A stretch of DNA of 64,000 nt, taken from NCBI GenBank assembly GCA_905480395.1, contig CAJQQE010000019.1, positions 29,311-93,310 on the forward strand, read 5' to 3'. The first letter of the stretch is position 1. Each line of letters opens with the position of its first letter. Below the pieces are notes generated by a model. That model did no database searches, had not been told where the DNA came from, and saw only the letters and a program-made list of their open reading frames with translations. The translations under genes and the position numbers were made by a program. Origin of the DNA: an uncultured Phycisphaerales bacterium (GTDB taxonomy: Bacteria; Planctomycetota; Phycisphaerae; Phycisphaerales; SM1A02). Below, piece by piece: positions 54,755-63,529 of this stretch.

Positions 54755-56737
54755 ATGCATCCTCGTTCATTTCTCATCGTTTCTAGCAGTGCGACGGCTG
54801 CAATCCTCAGCACCAGTCTCTTCGCAGATCTTGACATCCAACGTTACAGTTCGAGCACGAACTACGAGTTCCTCGTCTCGCACATGCCGGATCTTGACCA
54901 ACGCCGTTCAGGCCTCGGAGCCGACTCCGACGGTGATGCCGGCGGCGCGTACTGTTTCCCCACCGGGGTGAGCAATCTCTTTGCCTACATCGCGAACCAT
55001 GGCTACACCTACTGTGCCCCTGGCCAGGCCGACTGGCAGTTGAATACCAATCATGCCGATGCGACTGACTTCATCGACCGACTCGCCGACGAAATGAACA
55101 CGAGCCCGACCAACGGCACCACGAACGGCCGAGGCTACCGAGGCGCGAGAGACGTCCTGCAGGATGAGGTCGGCTCACGGTTCGTCATCGAGGACGAGCG
55201 CTACTCCCTGTGGAACGTCGTGACCTTGCGAGAACTCTCGCGAGCCGGCATCGACGACGACGCCATCCAGTCTCTTTGCTACGGAAAATACGAGACGCTT
55301 GGCTACAACTGGTGCGACGAGCGGGTCATCAAACGAAAGGGCGGACACTGCATGACCTTCGTCGGCGGATATCGAAACGGTTCCACTCGCGAGATCATGA
55401 TCAACGATCCCGATGGATCGGGAGATGCCAACACCGTCCAATCGACTTTTAAGACGCTGGACTACGACTGCCCCTGGTACTCCGATCTCGTGGTGTCTTT
55501 CACCACCGTCGGATCATGCCTGCTTCCCAAGCAGGGAATGAACCGGATCCAGCGGAACTTCGGAGATTCCTTCCTCCGCCTCATCGACTCGCGGCTCGCG
55601 ATTCGTCCCGCGAACTGCTACTCCTGGCACAGCTATGACAACGGCACCTCGTGCGCCGTGGAGACGAGTGGACTGCCATTTGGTCCTGGGGAATTCGAAA
55701 TCAAATTCGCGCCTTCGAGCAGTGCAGCATCTCGTTGGAATACCGGCCAGAGCCTCGCCATCGCCCCAAATGGCCGACCCTTCCTACTCGCGGCCGACGG
55801 CTCGATCATGCTCCGCGAAAATGACGGAGAACACGCGACCATGCGAACGGTTCCCCTCGGCGAGCTGGATCTTCCTCCGGCCGACGGCATCACCTTCTGC
55901 AGCGACCGGACCCTCGTTCTTCGCCACAACGATCGACTGATCGCGCTGACCGGGATGGACGCCGTCACCACCGATCCGGACGCTGACCGCAACCCGCCCA
56001 CCGTGGCATGGGAAGCGCAGGCCCCCTTTCAGATCGGACAAGTGATTCCGTCGCGACGGGAACGGACGCTGGAAGACGACTCCATCCACACGGTTCTCGC
56101 GTTCTCGCCCAACCTTCGGGTCATCTTCGAGGCGAGCGGCAATCCGGAAGTCGAGCCTCAGATCCGAAGCGTGCCCGCCTCACTTCCCCTCGACCCCGAG
56201 CGCTTCAACCAGACGATCATCGTCGAAGATGGTGCCGGCACGATCTGGTTCACTCAGGAAGGCGACCGCAAGATCTCCTCGCTCGACCGGGAAGGCCAAG
56301 TCGCAATCATCGAACTGCCCGTGAAAAAAATCACCGGCTTCGATATCGACGATCTGAATCAGCTCCTGGTGGTCGATGAGGGACGAGTTCGGTGCTTCGG
56401 CCTTGGAGCCCGAGGGCTCGAGGAGCGAGGCGAGGATGCGTCTCCCTTCGTCGGGCACACGGTCGGCATGGGCTTCAAGGTTGACCGAAGTACCAGCAAC
56501 TACGACCCTAAACAGCACCGCGAGGAGCAGGGCTGGTTCGATGCTCCCGAACTCGCACCGGCCCCCCCCTGCCCGGAGGACCTCAACGGCGATGGCCAGG
56601 TGAACGGTGGCGATCTCGCACTCATCCTGAGCTCCTGGGGCGGCGACGGTGACGATGGAGCCGATCTCAACGGCGACGGCACTGTCAACGGCGCCGACAT
56701 GGCCCTCATCCTCAGTGCCTGGGGAGACTGCCTCTGA
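54755..56737 (+). CDS. exported C39-like cysteine peptidase with propeller-like middle and dockerin-type repeats
   Basis: The 660-residue protein has a signal peptide (FLIVSSSATAAILSTSLFA). Residues 60-270 look like a papain-like C39 domain: Cys67 in GAYCFPTGVSNLFAYI, His198 in KGGHCMTFVGGYR and Asn217/Asp218 in MINDPDGSGD give a plausible Cys-His-Asn/Asp triad, although the sequence around them is unusual. Residues about 320-600 form beta-propeller-like repeats (LAIAPNGRPFLLAADGSIM). The end has two calcium-binding repeats DLNGDGQVNGGDLALILSSW and DLNGDGTVNGADMALILSAW, like dockerin type I. These tails are frequent on exported Phycisphaerae proteins. It stands alone with a terminator at 56773. 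Confidence 0.82.
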   Translation: MHPRSFLIVSSSATAAILSTSLFADLDIQRYSSSTNYEFLVSHMPDLDQRRSGLGADSDGDAGGAYCFPTGVSNLFAYIANHGYTYCAPGQADWQLNTNHADATDFIDRLADEMNTSPTNGTTNGRGYRGARDVLQDEVGSRFVIEDERYSLWNVVTLRELSRAGIDDDAIQSLCYGKYETLGYNWCDERVIKRKGGHCMTFVGGYRNGSTREIMINDPDGSGDANTVQSTFKTLDYDCPWYSDLVVSFTTVGSCLLPKQGMNRIQRNFGDSFLRLIDSRLAIRPANCYSWHSYDNGTSCAVETSGLPFGPGEFEIKFAPSSSAASRWNTGQSLAIAPNGRPFLLAADGSIMLRENDGEHATMRTVPLGELDLPPADGITFCSDRTLVLRHNDRLIALTGMDAVTTDPDADRNPPTVAWEAQAPFQIGQVIPSRRERTLEDDSIHTVLAFSPNLRVIFEASGNPEVEPQIRSVPASLPLDPERFNQTIIVEDGAGTIWFTQEGDRKISSLDREGQVAIIELPVKKITGFDIDDLNQLLVVDEGRVRCFGLGARGLEERGEDASPFVGHTVGMGFKVDRSTSNYDPKQHREEQGWFDAPELAPAPPCPEDLNGDGQVNGGDLALILSSWGGDGDDGADLNGDGTVNGADMALILSAWGDCL

Positions 56738-56772
56738 GCCTTATTCTCTCCAACCGGTCCGCTCAATATTCC

Positions 56773-56809
56773 GACTCCGCTCCGGCCCACAGGCCGGGGC
56801 GGAGTCTTT
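56773..56809 (+). terminator. intrinsic terminator of the dockerin-repeat protein gene
   Basis: GACTCCGC (56773-56780) pairs with GCGGAGTC (56799-56806), with an inner stem CCGGCC/GGCCGG around CACA, then TTTG. It lies 36 bases past the stop. Confidence 0.75.
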
Positions 56810-56979
56810 GATCGACCACGCCATGATCTGGAAACAGAATGCGATGTGGCGAAGCGTTCCGAATTGCGGTGCTTCGGGGTCGAGATTCCCACGGAATTCG
56901 AGGATAATGCCCGGCCGTCTGCGACTCTGTCGGTCGAAGCACGACGCTCCGGATCATCGACAATTCCTCCCGAACTCTC

Positions 56980-58845
56980 ATGTCTAATCTGCTCTCCGCT
57001 CGGCATCTCACCAAGTCGTTTCCATCCAACGTCCTCTTCGAGGACGTGGCGATTCAATTAATCGCCGGCGATCGCGTCGGGCTCATCGGCCCGAACGGCG
57101 CCGGAAAGTCCACCTTGATGAAAGTTCTGGTGGGCGTTGAGGAAGCCGACACTGGCGAACTCATTCGCCGCAAGGGTTCCAAACTCGTCTACGTGGCGCA
57201 GGATGATCAATTCGAATCGGATGCGACACCAATTTCGGCAGTGACCGCCGAACTGGCAAGCGATCGCGATGCCCGAGTCGATGGCGACACCCGAGCATCA
57301 ATCGTCCTCTCGAAGCTCGGGTTCACCGATTTCGATCGATCGGTCTCGACGCTCTCGGGAGGGTGGCGAAAACGGCTCTCGCTCGCCTGCGCTTTGGTCC
57401 ACGATCCCGACGTGTTGATGCTCGACGAACCAACCAACCATCTGGACCTCGAAGGCGTCCTCTGGTTGGAATCCTTCGTCAAGCAATCGAACATCACAAT
57501 GATGTTCGTCACCCATGACCGACGCTTCCTTGAGAACACTGCCAACCGGATCATCGAACTCTCAAAGGCCTTTCCCGGCGGGACCTTTGAAGCCGAGGGT
57601 AACTACACCAACTTCATCCGACGTAAGGAAGAGTTCCTCGACGCCCAGGCCGCCGCCCAGTCGATCCTTGCCAATAAGGTGAGGCGAGACACCGCGTGGC
57701 TCCGGCAGGGAATTCAGGGTCGCCAAACCAGAAACAAGACTCAGGTCGAAGACGCCACCACTCGTCGCGCTGAATTGAAAGCGACCAAAGATCGGAATCT
57801 GGCTCCGACCAAAACCACGACCATCGACTTCCAAGCCACGGATCGGAAGACCAAGAAACTGCTGGCACTTCACGCCGTCGGCAAGTCAATGGGCGAGAAA
57901 CGACTCTTTCAGGCTTTGGACCTGGTGCTGACTCCCGGCCAACGGGTCGGACTCCTCGGACCCAACGGTTCGGGCAAGACCACGTTGCTGCGACTGATGT
58001 CCGGCGAATTGGAGCCCGATACCGGCACCATCAAGCGTGCCGCAGAACTTCGCACCGTGGTCTTCAGTCAGCATCGAGGGACCCTCGTCCCGGAACAGAC
58101 GCTCCAAGAGGCACTCTGTCCCATCGGCGACATGGTGGAATACGCCGGGCGAATGGTCCATGTGAGCGGTTGGGCGAAACGATTCCTCTTCGAACCTGAT
58201 CAACTCTCGACCTACGTCAAGAATCTTTCCGGTGGTGAACAGGCTCGCGTGCTGATCGCGAATCTCATGCTCAACCCCGCCGACGTCCTGCTCCTTGACG
58301 AACCGACCAACGATCTGGATATCCCATCGCTCGAAGTGCTTGAGCAAGCCCTGCTTGAATTCCCCGGCGCCCTGGTCTTAGTGACCCATGATCGGTTCAT
58401 GCTTGAGCGGATCGCGACGGAGTACATCGGCCTTGACGACCAAGGCGGCGCCAAGTCATTCATGACCTACGGCCAGTGGAACAAGTACCGAAAAAACCCC
58501 ACCGCCTCGGTCGGGACCCCGAACGCCGCCTCGTCGAAGAATTCGAAAGCAACGAAGACATCGAAGGCACGCAACGCCACGAAGGCGGCGTCAAAGAAAG
58601 ACAGCCCGCTTCGCAACAAGCTCACCTACAAGGAAAAGCGAGAATACGACGGCATGGAGAAGGCGATCCTCGAAGCCGAGAAGGACGCGGCGAAGTTCGA
58701 ACGCGCGGCCGCCGACCCATCGCTCTCGTCAGATCATGTCCGCGCGACTTCGGCTTACGAATTACTTTCGACGGCACAAGGTCGGGTGAAAGAACTCTAC
58801 GCCCGCTGGTCCGAACTCGACGCGATCCAGAATCGGTCCTTATGA
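56980..58845 (+). CDS. ABC-F ATPase, Uup type
   Basis: The 621-residue protein has two ABC domains: GPNGAGKSTLM, LSGGWRKRLSLACAL and DEPTNHLD; then GPNGSGKTTLL, LSGGEQARVLIANLML and DEPTNDLD. A linker arm (GIQGRQTRNKTQVEDATTRR) separates them. The C-terminal 100 residues form a coiled-coil-like domain (KLTYKEKREYDGMEKAILEAE; AADPSLSSDHVRATSAYELL), typical of Uup, which binds DNA or ribosome-associated structures. It is distinct from the EttA at 46925. It has its own short upstream gap containing the previous terminator. Confidence 0.93.
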   Translation: MSNLLSARHLTKSFPSNVLFEDVAIQLIAGDRVGLIGPNGAGKSTLMKVLVGVEEADTGELIRRKGSKLVYVAQDDQFESDATPISAVTAELASDRDARVDGDTRASIVLSKLGFTDFDRSVSTLSGGWRKRLSLACALVHDPDVLMLDEPTNHLDLEGVLWLESFVKQSNITMMFVTHDRRFLENTANRIIELSKAFPGGTFEAEGNYTNFIRRKEEFLDAQAAAQSILANKVRRDTAWLRQGIQGRQTRNKTQVEDATTRRAELKATKDRNLAPTKTTTIDFQATDRKTKKLLALHAVGKSMGEKRLFQALDLVLTPGQRVGLLGPNGSGKTTLLRLMSGELEPDTGTIKRAAELRTVVFSQHRGTLVPEQTLQEALCPIGDMVEYAGRMVHVSGWAKRFLFEPDQLSTYVKNLSGGEQARVLIANLMLNPADVLLLDEPTNDLDIPSLEVLEQALLEFPGALVLVTHDRFMLERIATEYIGLDDQGGAKSFMTYGQWNKYRKNPTASVGTPNAASSKNSKATKTSKARNATKAASKKDSPLRNKLTYKEKREYDGMEKAILEAEKDAAKFERAAADPSLSSDHVRATSAYELLSTAQGRVKELYARWSELDAIQNRSL

Positions 58846-58947
58846 TGAACATGCGGCGCATGCGATGCATGCCCCACGCCACCCTGCGATGATCACTGGC
58901 TGATCGAGCGTCCCCGCCGCATCGCCGAGTCTTTCCCCTGAGACACG

Positions 58948-59928
58948 CTAGCCTCGCGGAAAAGATTTTCGCAGCAGCGCAAGGCTCTTTGGGATCGCGG
59001 TGCGATAGTCTTCCATGCCTTCGAATTCCAACGAGACCCAACCGCGGTAGTCGTGTTCGTTGAGAATGCGACCAATCCTTGAGTAATCGAGGTCAAGGCT
59101 GTACCACTGCCCACCACCAAAGTACGTCTTGGCCTGCACCAGCACCGTATGCGGTGCCATCTTCGCGAGTCGCTCATAGGGGTCGTCGAGGAAGTTCCCG
59201 GTGTCGGTGGTGACCTGCAACCACGGCGAGTCGATCGCATTCACGATTCGCAAAATGCCCTCTGGGGTCAAGCCGAGGCCCCAGTGGTTCTCGAGGCCGA
59301 GTACCACCCCACATCGCTCCGCCGTGGGAAGGCACTTCTCAAACGCCTCAATCACCCAGGGAAAAGCATCCTCGTCCGTGTACCCATCGAGCGGTGCCTC
59401 GATACCGCGATTCGCCATGAGATCATCAAAGTCCTTCGAGGTCCCCCACGTCCCAGTGTTCACCCGCATGGTCGGAATGCCGAGGTCGTACGCGATCTCG
59501 ATTTGCGCAATCGTCCGATCGATGTTGAATTCTCGCTTCTCGCGATCCGGGGTCACGAAACCTTGGTGCGTCGAGAGACCCATCAAGGGCAAGCCAAGAC
59601 GCTGTGCCCGCCGCTTGTAGGCCATGCGCTGCGACCGACTGATGAGTTCGTTCTGCCCGATCTGATAGAGCAGGAATTCGATGCCGTCGAATCCAAACTC
59701 ATCTGCGAGATCAATGCAGGTATTCATGTTCCGGAGTTCGTCGTTGCGAAATCGCCAGAGCGAATAGGTTGAGAGTGCGATCGGATGCGTGCGCCGGGCG
59801 CCAGAGGGCGATTTCGCCATCGCCGATGGTGCATCCTGCACTCGAGCGATCGCCGCGGTCGCAGCACTCATCGGAAGCACCGATGCCGCAGCACTGGTGG
59901 CGAGGAAACGGCGACGATTCTGGTTCAT
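58948..59928 (-). CDS. Tat-exported sugar phosphate isomerase/epimerase-like protein
   Basis: The 326-residue protein begins with a twin-arginine signal (NQNRRRFLATSAAASVLPMS), followed by a TIM-barrel of the AP endonuclease 2/xylose-isomerase-like type: FGFDGIEFLLYQIG, VLGLENHWGLGLTPEG, VTTDTGNFLDDPYERL and WVSLEFEGMEDYRTA. Metal-binding acidic residues are in GIEF, LENHW and SLEFEG. Export by Tat suggests the protein is folded and may carry a metal cofactor. These proteins are often exported in Planctomycetota; the substrate is unknown. Confidence 0.88.
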   Translation of the reverse strand: MNQNRRRFLATSAAASVLPMSAATAAIARVQDAPSAMAKSPSGARRTHPIALSTYSLWRFRNDELRNMNTCIDLADEFGFDGIEFLLYQIGQNELISRSQRMAYKRRAQRLGLPLMGLSTHQGFVTPDREKREFNIDRTIAQIEIAYDLGIPTMRVNTGTWGTSKDFDDLMANRGIEAPLDGYTDEDAFPWVIEAFEKCLPTAERCGVVLGLENHWGLGLTPEGILRIVNAIDSPWLQVTTDTGNFLDDPYERLAKMAPHTVLVQAKTYFGGGQWYSLDLDYSRIGRILNEHDYRGWVSLEFEGMEDYRTAIPKSLALLRKSFPRG

Positions 59929-60003
59929 GGTCTGGCTCCGCAGCGGACGCCGATCACCGGCGCCAAGAAAGGATGCTACCGCCCCGGAGGGGGTTCCCGT
60001 CGA

Positions 60004-61377
60004 CTACTCCGCGGGCGCCATGGCTTCTTCGGCATCGAGCGAAGTCCTTTGGCCGGCCCCATCGACCCGATAGAGCCGCCCCTGATCGTAGAGAAGCCCC
60101 TCGGCCTCCGATGGATCGCGCCACGCGACGTCGATGCCGATGAGTTCCCGCCGACCATCAATCGGACCAACTTCATCGACCACGGTGTGCCCAACGACGA
60201 TGTGCTCGACGTCGTGGCGATCAAGAATCGACGCGATCGCCTCGTCACTTGGTCGCCCTCCCCACTTTTCGGCATACCGCGGGAAGTACCCCCGGTACCA
60301 ATGCGGGCCCTGCTGATGCCACGTGAGTCCCGTTCGAAGATCGGCTTTTCCTGCCGCCGGCCAGGCCGGTGGCCCGAGTCCGACGCGAATCGCCCGGTTG
60401 ATCTCATCGAGTTCCAACCCAAGCCGGTCGAGTTCGGGCGAGTATCCCGCGTGCACGAAGAGGAAGGGCCCGACACGGATCACGCTGTTGTGATTTCGAA
60501 GCCACCGGCCGAGCTCGGTCTTGGGCCCATGGAGATCTTCGTAGCTCGTGCCGATCCGATCGGTGCTGTACCGATACTTCGGGTGGATATAGCGGAGGTC
60601 GCCAGCCATCACCATCGATTCGTGATTCCCCAGCACGTAGTGGACCCGTCCACCAGCCTGCGCCGCTTCCCGCTCAAGACGACGAATCAACCAAAGGAGC
60701 TCGGTCACCTGGTCGCCACGATCGACAATGTCACCGTTAAGAACAAGATGGCCGTCGCCCCAGATCCACGCACCCGCCTGGTTCACCACGCCGTTGCCTC
60801 GAAGAAACGAAAGAAAGGTCTCACGGTTTCCCTCGAGATCACTCACCGCAAGGATCCGCGCCGCATCCGGCCACGTCGCCGCGGGGAGAGCGGACGATGA
60901 ACCGACCGTCACCACGGGAACCGCTCGACTCGGCGTCGCCAGTTCATCGCCGTCGGCGATCCCGTCATACTCGGTCCGAACGACCTCACCGTCCACCATG
61001 GTGATCATGGTCGCGGTATCGGCATCCCTCCAGATGAGATGTGGACCATCCTGCACCGACTCCGGACCGATGCCCAGCAGCTGGATCTGAGTGACGTACC
61101 GAACTCCCTCTCGCACCTCGTACTTGACTCGCACCAGTTGTCCGTTGACTGGCGGATCCGCGCCGAGCGGCGGAGAGGGACCAGCGACCGGAATGTCGGC
61201 GCCCTCTTCGACCACGAAAGTCTTTCCATCGATCCGCCATTCGCCGATGTAGCTCGCTGCGAAGGACTCCAGAACGCCGACCGCCTCATCACCGGCGAAG
61301 ACATTCGCCGGCCAGGCGCCGACCGACATCGCCATCATCGACGCGAAGAGAAGAAATGACGAGACGAGGCGTGGCAT
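60004..61377 (-). CDS. exported calcineurin-like metallophosphoesterase
   Basis: A 457-residue protein with a signal peptide (LVSSFLLFASMMAMSVGAW). The C-terminal half (from about residue 185) is a calcineurin-like phosphoesterase: AVSDLEGN, LNGDIVDRGDQ, LGNHESMVM, HAGYSPE and VGHTV. The first motif normally reads DxH, and here reads D-L-E, so a glutamate replaces the histidine. The N-terminal 130 residues (YIGEWRIDGKTFVVEEG) form a separate beta-rich region. It resembles the Shewanella-like protein phosphatase branch. The product is probably periplasmic. It lies 75 bases upstream of the isomerase-like gene, in the same orientation. Confidence 0.88.
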   Translation of the reverse strand: MPRLVSSFLLFASMMAMSVGAWPANVFAGDEAVGVLESFAASYIGEWRIDGKTFVVEEGADIPVAGPSPPLGADPPVNGQLVRVKYEVREGVRYVTQIQLLGIGPESVQDGPHLIWRDADTATMITMVDGEVVRTEYDGIADGDELATPSRAVPVVTVGSSSALPAATWPDAARILAVSDLEGNRETFLSFLRGNGVVNQAGAWIWGDGHLVLNGDIVDRGDQVTELLWLIRRLEREAAQAGGRVHYVLGNHESMVMAGDLRYIHPKYRYSTDRIGTSYEDLHGPKTELGRWLRNHNSVIRVGPFLFVHAGYSPELDRLGLELDEINRAIRVGLGPPAWPAAGKADLRTGLTWHQQGPHWYRGYFPRYAEKWGGRPSDEAIASILDRHDVEHIVVGHTVVDEVGPIDGRRELIGIDVAWRDPSEAEGLLYDQGRLYRVDGAGQRTSLDAEEAMAPAE

Positions 61378-61492
61378 GGGAGCTCCGACGAGACTGGATA
61401 AAAACTGATCAAGCGAGAGTCTAGACCCTCGTCCGATTCGATGATCGCCCCGGTCATAGATCGCCCCCGGCGATCGACATGATCCCGTGAAA

Positions 61493-61524
61493 TCGACGCG
61501 ACCCCGGCCGGAGCCGGGGTCGCG
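61493..61524 (-). terminator. GC-rich hairpin after the TlpA-like gene (probable terminator)
   Basis: CGCGACCCCGGC pairs with GCCGGGGTCGCG around TCCG (61497-61524), 28 bases beyond the stop of the leftward gene. The following reverse-strand sequence (TCGATTTC) is a weak T-run, so termination may be imperfect. The plus strand has the better T-rich sequence (TCTTTCTCTTC) but no upstream gene. Confidence 0.5.
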
Positions 61525-61552
61525 TCTTTCTCTTCAGAAATTGCTGAAGTGC

Positions 61553-62851
61553 TCAGCCTTTTTCAGTCGCTTTCTTCTCTTCGACCGATGGCGGATACTT
61601 CAGGCCAGCTTTCTTGAGAAGCCCATTGATCTTTTCGACCTTCTCTTGAAGCGGGTTCGCCGGATGCAGCCCGTTGTAGGCGACCTTGCCGTCGGGGGCG
61701 ATGATCGCGACGTGGGGGATGCCGCGAATACCGAAGTCGGCGTTGAAGACCTCCTGCTTGCTGAAGGCGATTGGCCAAGTGACCTCCATCGCCTCCACAT
61801 AGTCGGTCATCAACTCGCATTCCTGCTGGAAGGTTTCCGCATCTTTCTTTCCTCGCTCATCGCGGAAAATGACGCTGCCCTGTTCGCTGGTGACTCCCAG
61901 CACGACGACGTCATAGCCGTCGTAGTACTCGACCAGCTCCTTGACCTGCGGAAACGAACCGACGCACGGTCCGCACCAGGTTGCCCAGAAGTCGAGGACG
62001 ACCACCTTGCCCTTGAGATCACCAAGGCTCTTCATCGCCGTCCCATTGCTGTTCCAGAGCAAATCCACCTGGGGCGCTGGATAGCCGATGAGCTCTCCGC
62101 GACCGGCGGGGCCGTCGAGGAAGGCGATGGTGCCGTTCATCCGAGCCGCCGTACCCTTCAACTGTTCCGCCTCGGCTTCCGGAGCGGACTTCGCCTTTTC
62201 TTCAAGCGTTGCCACGCTCTTCTTCATGCCATCAACGACCCGCGTGTGAATTTTGCGGCGAGTATCGGCGTCAACCTGCGCCTTGCCAAGCAATTCGGGG
62301 TAACTCCGCCAGCCTTGCATCAGGCTCATGGGATCATCGGTTGGCATTCGATCGACGAGACCGACGAGTTCGATCTGCATCGGAATGAGTTGTTCGGTTT
62401 CGAGTTGGCCAAGCGCTTGCAGCACTTCTCCGAGCCGGTCATCCGGCACTTCGGCGAAGCCGTGCGGCGTGGCAATCGCGAGTGCCTGATCATTCTCGCC
62501 CATGCTCGCCAGCATCAGACTCGCATCGAGCCAATCAGATCCTTGCCCGATCTCCACGATCCGACCGATCCAGATCGGTTTCGCGTTGGGCGAGTAGGCC
62601 CAGAGCATCTGCATGTTTCCAATGGTTTCCATGTCGCACTCCGCGGGGTTAATCCCGTTGAGTTGTGCATCGAGCACGGCGTGGAAGCCCGGGTCTTCAA
62701 GTGAGAATTTCTCACCTTGGGCCCGGTAGTAAGTCATCGCGGCCTCGGTCTTGGCCTTGATCTCGTCGGCGGTCGGTGGCGCCGCGATGGTCATCGCGGA
62801 GATTCCAGCGGCGAGCCCCGCCGCCGCAAGAGTGATCGATCGGTTCATCAT
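61553..62851 (-). CDS. exported TlpA-like thioredoxin-family protein
   Basis: The 432-residue protein has a signal peptide (SITLAAAGLAAGISAMTIAA) and, after a 250-residue helical N-terminal region, a thioredoxin-fold domain: VVLDFWATWCGPCVGSFPQV with redox motif WCGPC, then GIRGIPHVAIIAPDG with the cis-proline. The N-terminal region (MTYYRAQGEKFSLEDPGF; MTIGNMQMLWAYSPNA-like) has no clear family. It probably reduces disulfides or transfers electrons in the periplasm, as in cytochrome maturation or peroxide response. It is followed by a probable terminator. Confidence 0.9.
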   Translation of the reverse strand: MMNRSITLAAAGLAAGISAMTIAAPPTADEIKAKTEAAMTYYRAQGEKFSLEDPGFHAVLDAQLNGINPAECDMETIGNMQMLWAYSPNAKPIWIGRIVEIGQGSDWLDASLMLASMGENDQALAIATPHGFAEVPDDRLGEVLQALGQLETEQLIPMQIELVGLVDRMPTDDPMSLMQGWRSYPELLGKAQVDADTRRKIHTRVVDGMKKSVATLEEKAKSAPEAEAEQLKGTAARMNGTIAFLDGPAGRGELIGYPAPQVDLLWNSNGTAMKSLGDLKGKVVVLDFWATWCGPCVGSFPQVKELVEYYDGYDVVVLGVTSEQGSVIFRDERGKKDAETFQQECELMTDYVEAMEVTWPIAFSKQEVFNADFGIRGIPHVAIIAPDGKVAYNGLHPANPLQEKVEKINGLLKKAGLKYPPSVEEKKATEKG

Positions 62852-62946
62852 TGACTCCTTTCAAGAGGTTTGAGCAGATTACCACGAGGCGTCCATCGGC
62901 CCACGCGGAATACTCCATGGGCTCGGCCGCCACGCGTTTTCGGCAC

Positions 62947-63480
62947 TCAGAATACGGGCCCGCGGAGATCCACGTCACCAGACGGCCAGTTCAAGCCCCC
63001 GAGCCTGTGGATCAGAAAATCGCCGGCGGGTCGCAAGACCGGCTCGGAACCACCATCGCGCACCATCACACCCCCTGAACACGTTTGATATCCGCTCGAA
63101 GCGTATATCTCCCGACGACCAAAGAGCGTGGCAAACTCAAACCCCGCGCCGATTCCCCACTCGTGGGCGGCCGCCAACAACCCCCGCACCAATCCCTGGC
63201 CGCGGTGGCTTGGCAGAACACAGACTTCGGCGATCCCCAACATTCGGATCTCGCCCTGAATGGTGCGTTGATGCGCGGCGACATGGGCCACTAACCGATC
63301 TTCGTCTCGCAGCAGCCATCGCCAACTCGGCATTTCCGTGAAGTAACGGCGGCTCCGAAAGATCTCGTCGCCCGGTTTCTTGAAGCAGGCCGAGAGTAAA
63401 TCCCGCAACTCCAAGTCGAGCGGCGGCTCGACGTCATCGTCGGCAATCTGAATGATGCCATGTGACCTCAGATCTGACAT
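62947..63480 (-). CDS. GNAT-family N-acetyltransferase
   Basis: The 177-residue protein shows the acetyl-CoA-binding core of GNAT enzymes: motif A is VCVLPSHRGQGLVRGLLAAA, with R-G-Q-G-L the pyrophosphate loop, and a following helix HEWGIGAGFEFATLFG. The acceptor substrate is unknown. ATG 63480 is chosen; the frame opens at 63510. It precedes the TlpA-like gene by 95 bases. Confidence 0.85.
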   Translation of the reverse strand: MSDLRSHGIIQIADDDVEPPLDLELRDLLSACFKKPGDEIFRSRRYFTEMPSWRWLLRDEDRLVAHVAAHQRTIQGEIRMLGIAEVCVLPSHRGQGLVRGLLAAAHEWGIGAGFEFATLFGRREIYASSGYQTCSGGVMVRDGGSEPVLRPAGDFLIHRLGGLNWPSGDVDLRGPVF

Positions 63481-63529
63481 GGCATTCCACTCCCTGAACC
63501 GGCGTTTCAAATCATGGCGATTCGCGCAC

